A stretch of DNA of 64,000 nt from Pseudomonas sp. 8AS (GTDB taxonomy: Bacteria; Pseudomonadota; Gammaproteobacteria; Pseudomonadales; Pseudomonadaceae), in assembly GCF_902506505.1 (NCBI RefSeq), contig NZ_LR733406.1, positions 3,053,666 to 3,117,665 on the forward strand. The letters are read 5' to 3'. The notes beneath the pieces are model-generated. The model worked only from the letters and a program-made list of their open reading frames with translations, did not search any database and had not been told where the DNA came from. The position numbers and the translations under genes are program-made. Below, piece after piece: positions 62,999-64,000 of this stretch. Position 1 is the stretch's first letter; every line of letters begins with the position of its first letter.

Positions 62999-64000
62999 AT
63001 GAGCAGCATCGTCGCCGTTATCAAAAGCATCATCGGTCAGGTTTTTGCCGTTTCGATCGATGGCTTGAAGCGCCAGGTATTCGAAGGCGATCAGCTGTTC
63101 GCGGGGGAGCAGCTCCTCACCGATGCCGGAGGCAGTGCCACCATGCAACTGGCCAGCGGCGAGGTCGTCCAGCTGGGGGCAAGCGCCGCCTGGCAGGCCG
63201 GCAATCCGCAGGCGGAGGCAGAGGCAGGCAATGACGACGAACCCGTCTCCGAGCTGGAGCAGGCCCTGGCCGAAGGCTTCGACCCGACCACCGGACTGGA
63301 AGAAACCGCAGCGGGCGCGGCAGCCGGCGGCGGCACGGGCGGCGCGGCTGGTGGCGGGCACAGCTTCGTCATCCTCGACGCCACCGGCCAGCAACTTGAG
63401 GCGACTGTTGGGTTTGAAACTGCAGGCCTTGGGTTTGTAGGCGAGGGTCTGGATGAGGAGCTAGGTGGGGCAGATGATGGCGACACCATCACAGGCATAG
63501 TTGACCAGCAAGCTAACAGGGCTCCAACAGCACTCGCAGACGAGTTCACCGTTAATGAAGATGACAGCATTAGCATCAACGTATTAGGTAACGACAGCGA
63601 CCTCGACGGTGACAGCCTGAGCATCACCCAAGTCAACGGGCAAGCCATTAGCGAAGGCAACTCCGTCACCATCACTAATGGCAGCATCACACTGACCAAC
63701 GGCCAATTGGTATTCACCCCCGACGCCAATTACAACGGCCCAGTTAGTTTTTCCTACACCATCAGCGATGGCGTATTGAGCAGCACAGCCGCTATTAACG
63801 GCACGGTAAATCCGCAGAACGATGCGCCGGTCATCGTCGTCACCGCCGCTCCGGCGCTCCAGGAAAACAGCGCGGCCGAAGGCAATACCGTGGCCACCTT
63901 CACCGCCACCGACGAAGAAGACGGTGTTCCTGCGGTCGACTTCACGCCCGGCAGCAATGACGCCGGCTACTACGCCATCAACGGCAACAACGTGGTACTG
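62999..64000 (+). CDS. Giant Lap-type surface adhesin, N-terminal part (continues beyond window)
   Basis: 334 residues from ATG 62999 (CAGGAG upstream), still open at the window end. Residues 1-~115 form a LapA-type retention module: MSSIVAVIKSIIGQVFAVSI at the start, GDQLFAGEQLLTDAGGSATM, and a linker with TAAG at 103-106, the same position as the LapG cut site in P. fluorescens LapA. A Gly-rich stretch (106-120) follows, then GHSFVILDATG. From ~174 on there are Ig/cadherin-like adhesin repeats (NEDDSISINVLGNDSDLDGDSL, NYNGPVSFSYTISDG, and a second unit from ~276). The protein would stay anchored in the LapE-type channel until cut by a LapG-like protease under c-di-GMP control. The codon use of residues ~130-275 is more AT-rich (ATA, AGG, TTA, CCA) than the rest. 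Confidence 0.88.
   Translation, partial: MSSIVAVIKSIIGQVFAVSIDGLKRQVFEGDQLFAGEQLLTDAGGSATMQLASGEVVQLGASAAWQAGNPQAEAEAGNDDEPVSELEQALAEGFDPTTGLEETAAGAAAGGGTGGAAGGGHSFVILDATGQQLEATVGFETAGLGFVGEGLDEELGGADDGDTITGIVDQQANRAPTALADEFTVNEDDSISINVLGNDSDLDGDSLSITQVNGQAISEGNSVTITNGSITLTNGQLVFTPDANYNGPVSFSYTISDGVLSSTAAINGTVNPQNDAPVIVVTAAPALQENSAAEGNTVATFTATDEEDGVPAVDFTPGSNDAGYYAINGNNVVL

Overview
The window is chromosomal DNA of a high-GC gammaproteobacterium, almost certainly a Pseudomonas of the P. aeruginosa / P. alcaligenes / P. mendocina side of the genus. The evidence is the algU-mucA-mucB-mucC-mucD block followed by lepA-lepB-DUF4845-rnc-era-recO-pdxJ, the neighbouring nadB and sdhE/ygfX/ygfZ, the opdH-tctCBA citrate locus with tctDE, and Pseudomonas-style intergenic palindromes. 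As I recall it, the order from pdxJ through ung to the AraC/mmsA-like cluster is collinear with PA0773 down to PA0743 of P. aeruginosa PAO1, with insertions. I see no transposase, phage gene, CRISPR array, rRNA or tRNA.

Layout. 1-6.3 kb: mixed small genes (exported intradiol-dioxygenase-like protein, CAP-domain protein, PpiC, DUF1275 membrane protein, a probable frameshifted relic, a YebC paralogue, small conserved hypotheticals, a periplasmic solute-binding protein). 6.3-12.2 kb: a Zn-phospholipase C/P1-nuclease-fold exported protein, then an FHA / Ser-Thr kinase / PP2C phosphatase signalling module and an EndA-type nuclease. 12.4-14.7 kb: cold-shock protein, a small SutA-like protein, a diguanylate cyclase with an intact I-site and a membrane protein. 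14.8-21 kb: pdxJ-recO-era-rnc-DUF4845-lepB-lepA, all on minus. 21.1-25.5 kb: mucD-mucC-mucB-mucA-algU with two AlgU-type promoters and an intrinsic terminator. 25.5-30.7 kb: nadB, ygfX/sdhE, ygfZ, an HDOD protein and a second solute-binding protein.

30.7-38.4 kb is a tricarboxylate uptake locus: the tctDE two-component system diverges from opdH-tctC-tctB-tctA-abrB-like, with a direct-repeat operator candidate between them and three perfect palindromes between tctC and tctB. 38.5-40.1 kb holds a lipoprotein and ung. 40.3-48.2 kb is the complete kdpFABC-kdpDE potassium system on minus, preceded by a 312-bp structured leader. 48.5-57.5 kb is an AraC regulator diverging from a valine/isobutyrate-type operon (mmsA-like, orphan ABC binding protein, acyl-CoA dehydrogenase, enoyl-CoA hydratase resembling DspI, HIBCH, ICL/PEP-mutase-family protein, mmsB-like). 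The palindromes ahead of the hydratase and the two extra genes are unusual.

57.6-64 kb is a Lap-type surface adhesion locus: lapC-, lapB- and lapE-like type I secretion genes on minus diverge from the first 334 codons of a giant adhesin with a retention module, a TAAG motif matching the LapG protease site, and Ig/cadherin-like repeats. The AT-rich divergent region carries two FleQ-box-like sites 53 bp apart. The adhesin and the dioxygenase-like gene run off the window. The most interesting material is this adhesin locus, the kinase with tandem periplasmic repeats, and the modified mms/dspI operon.
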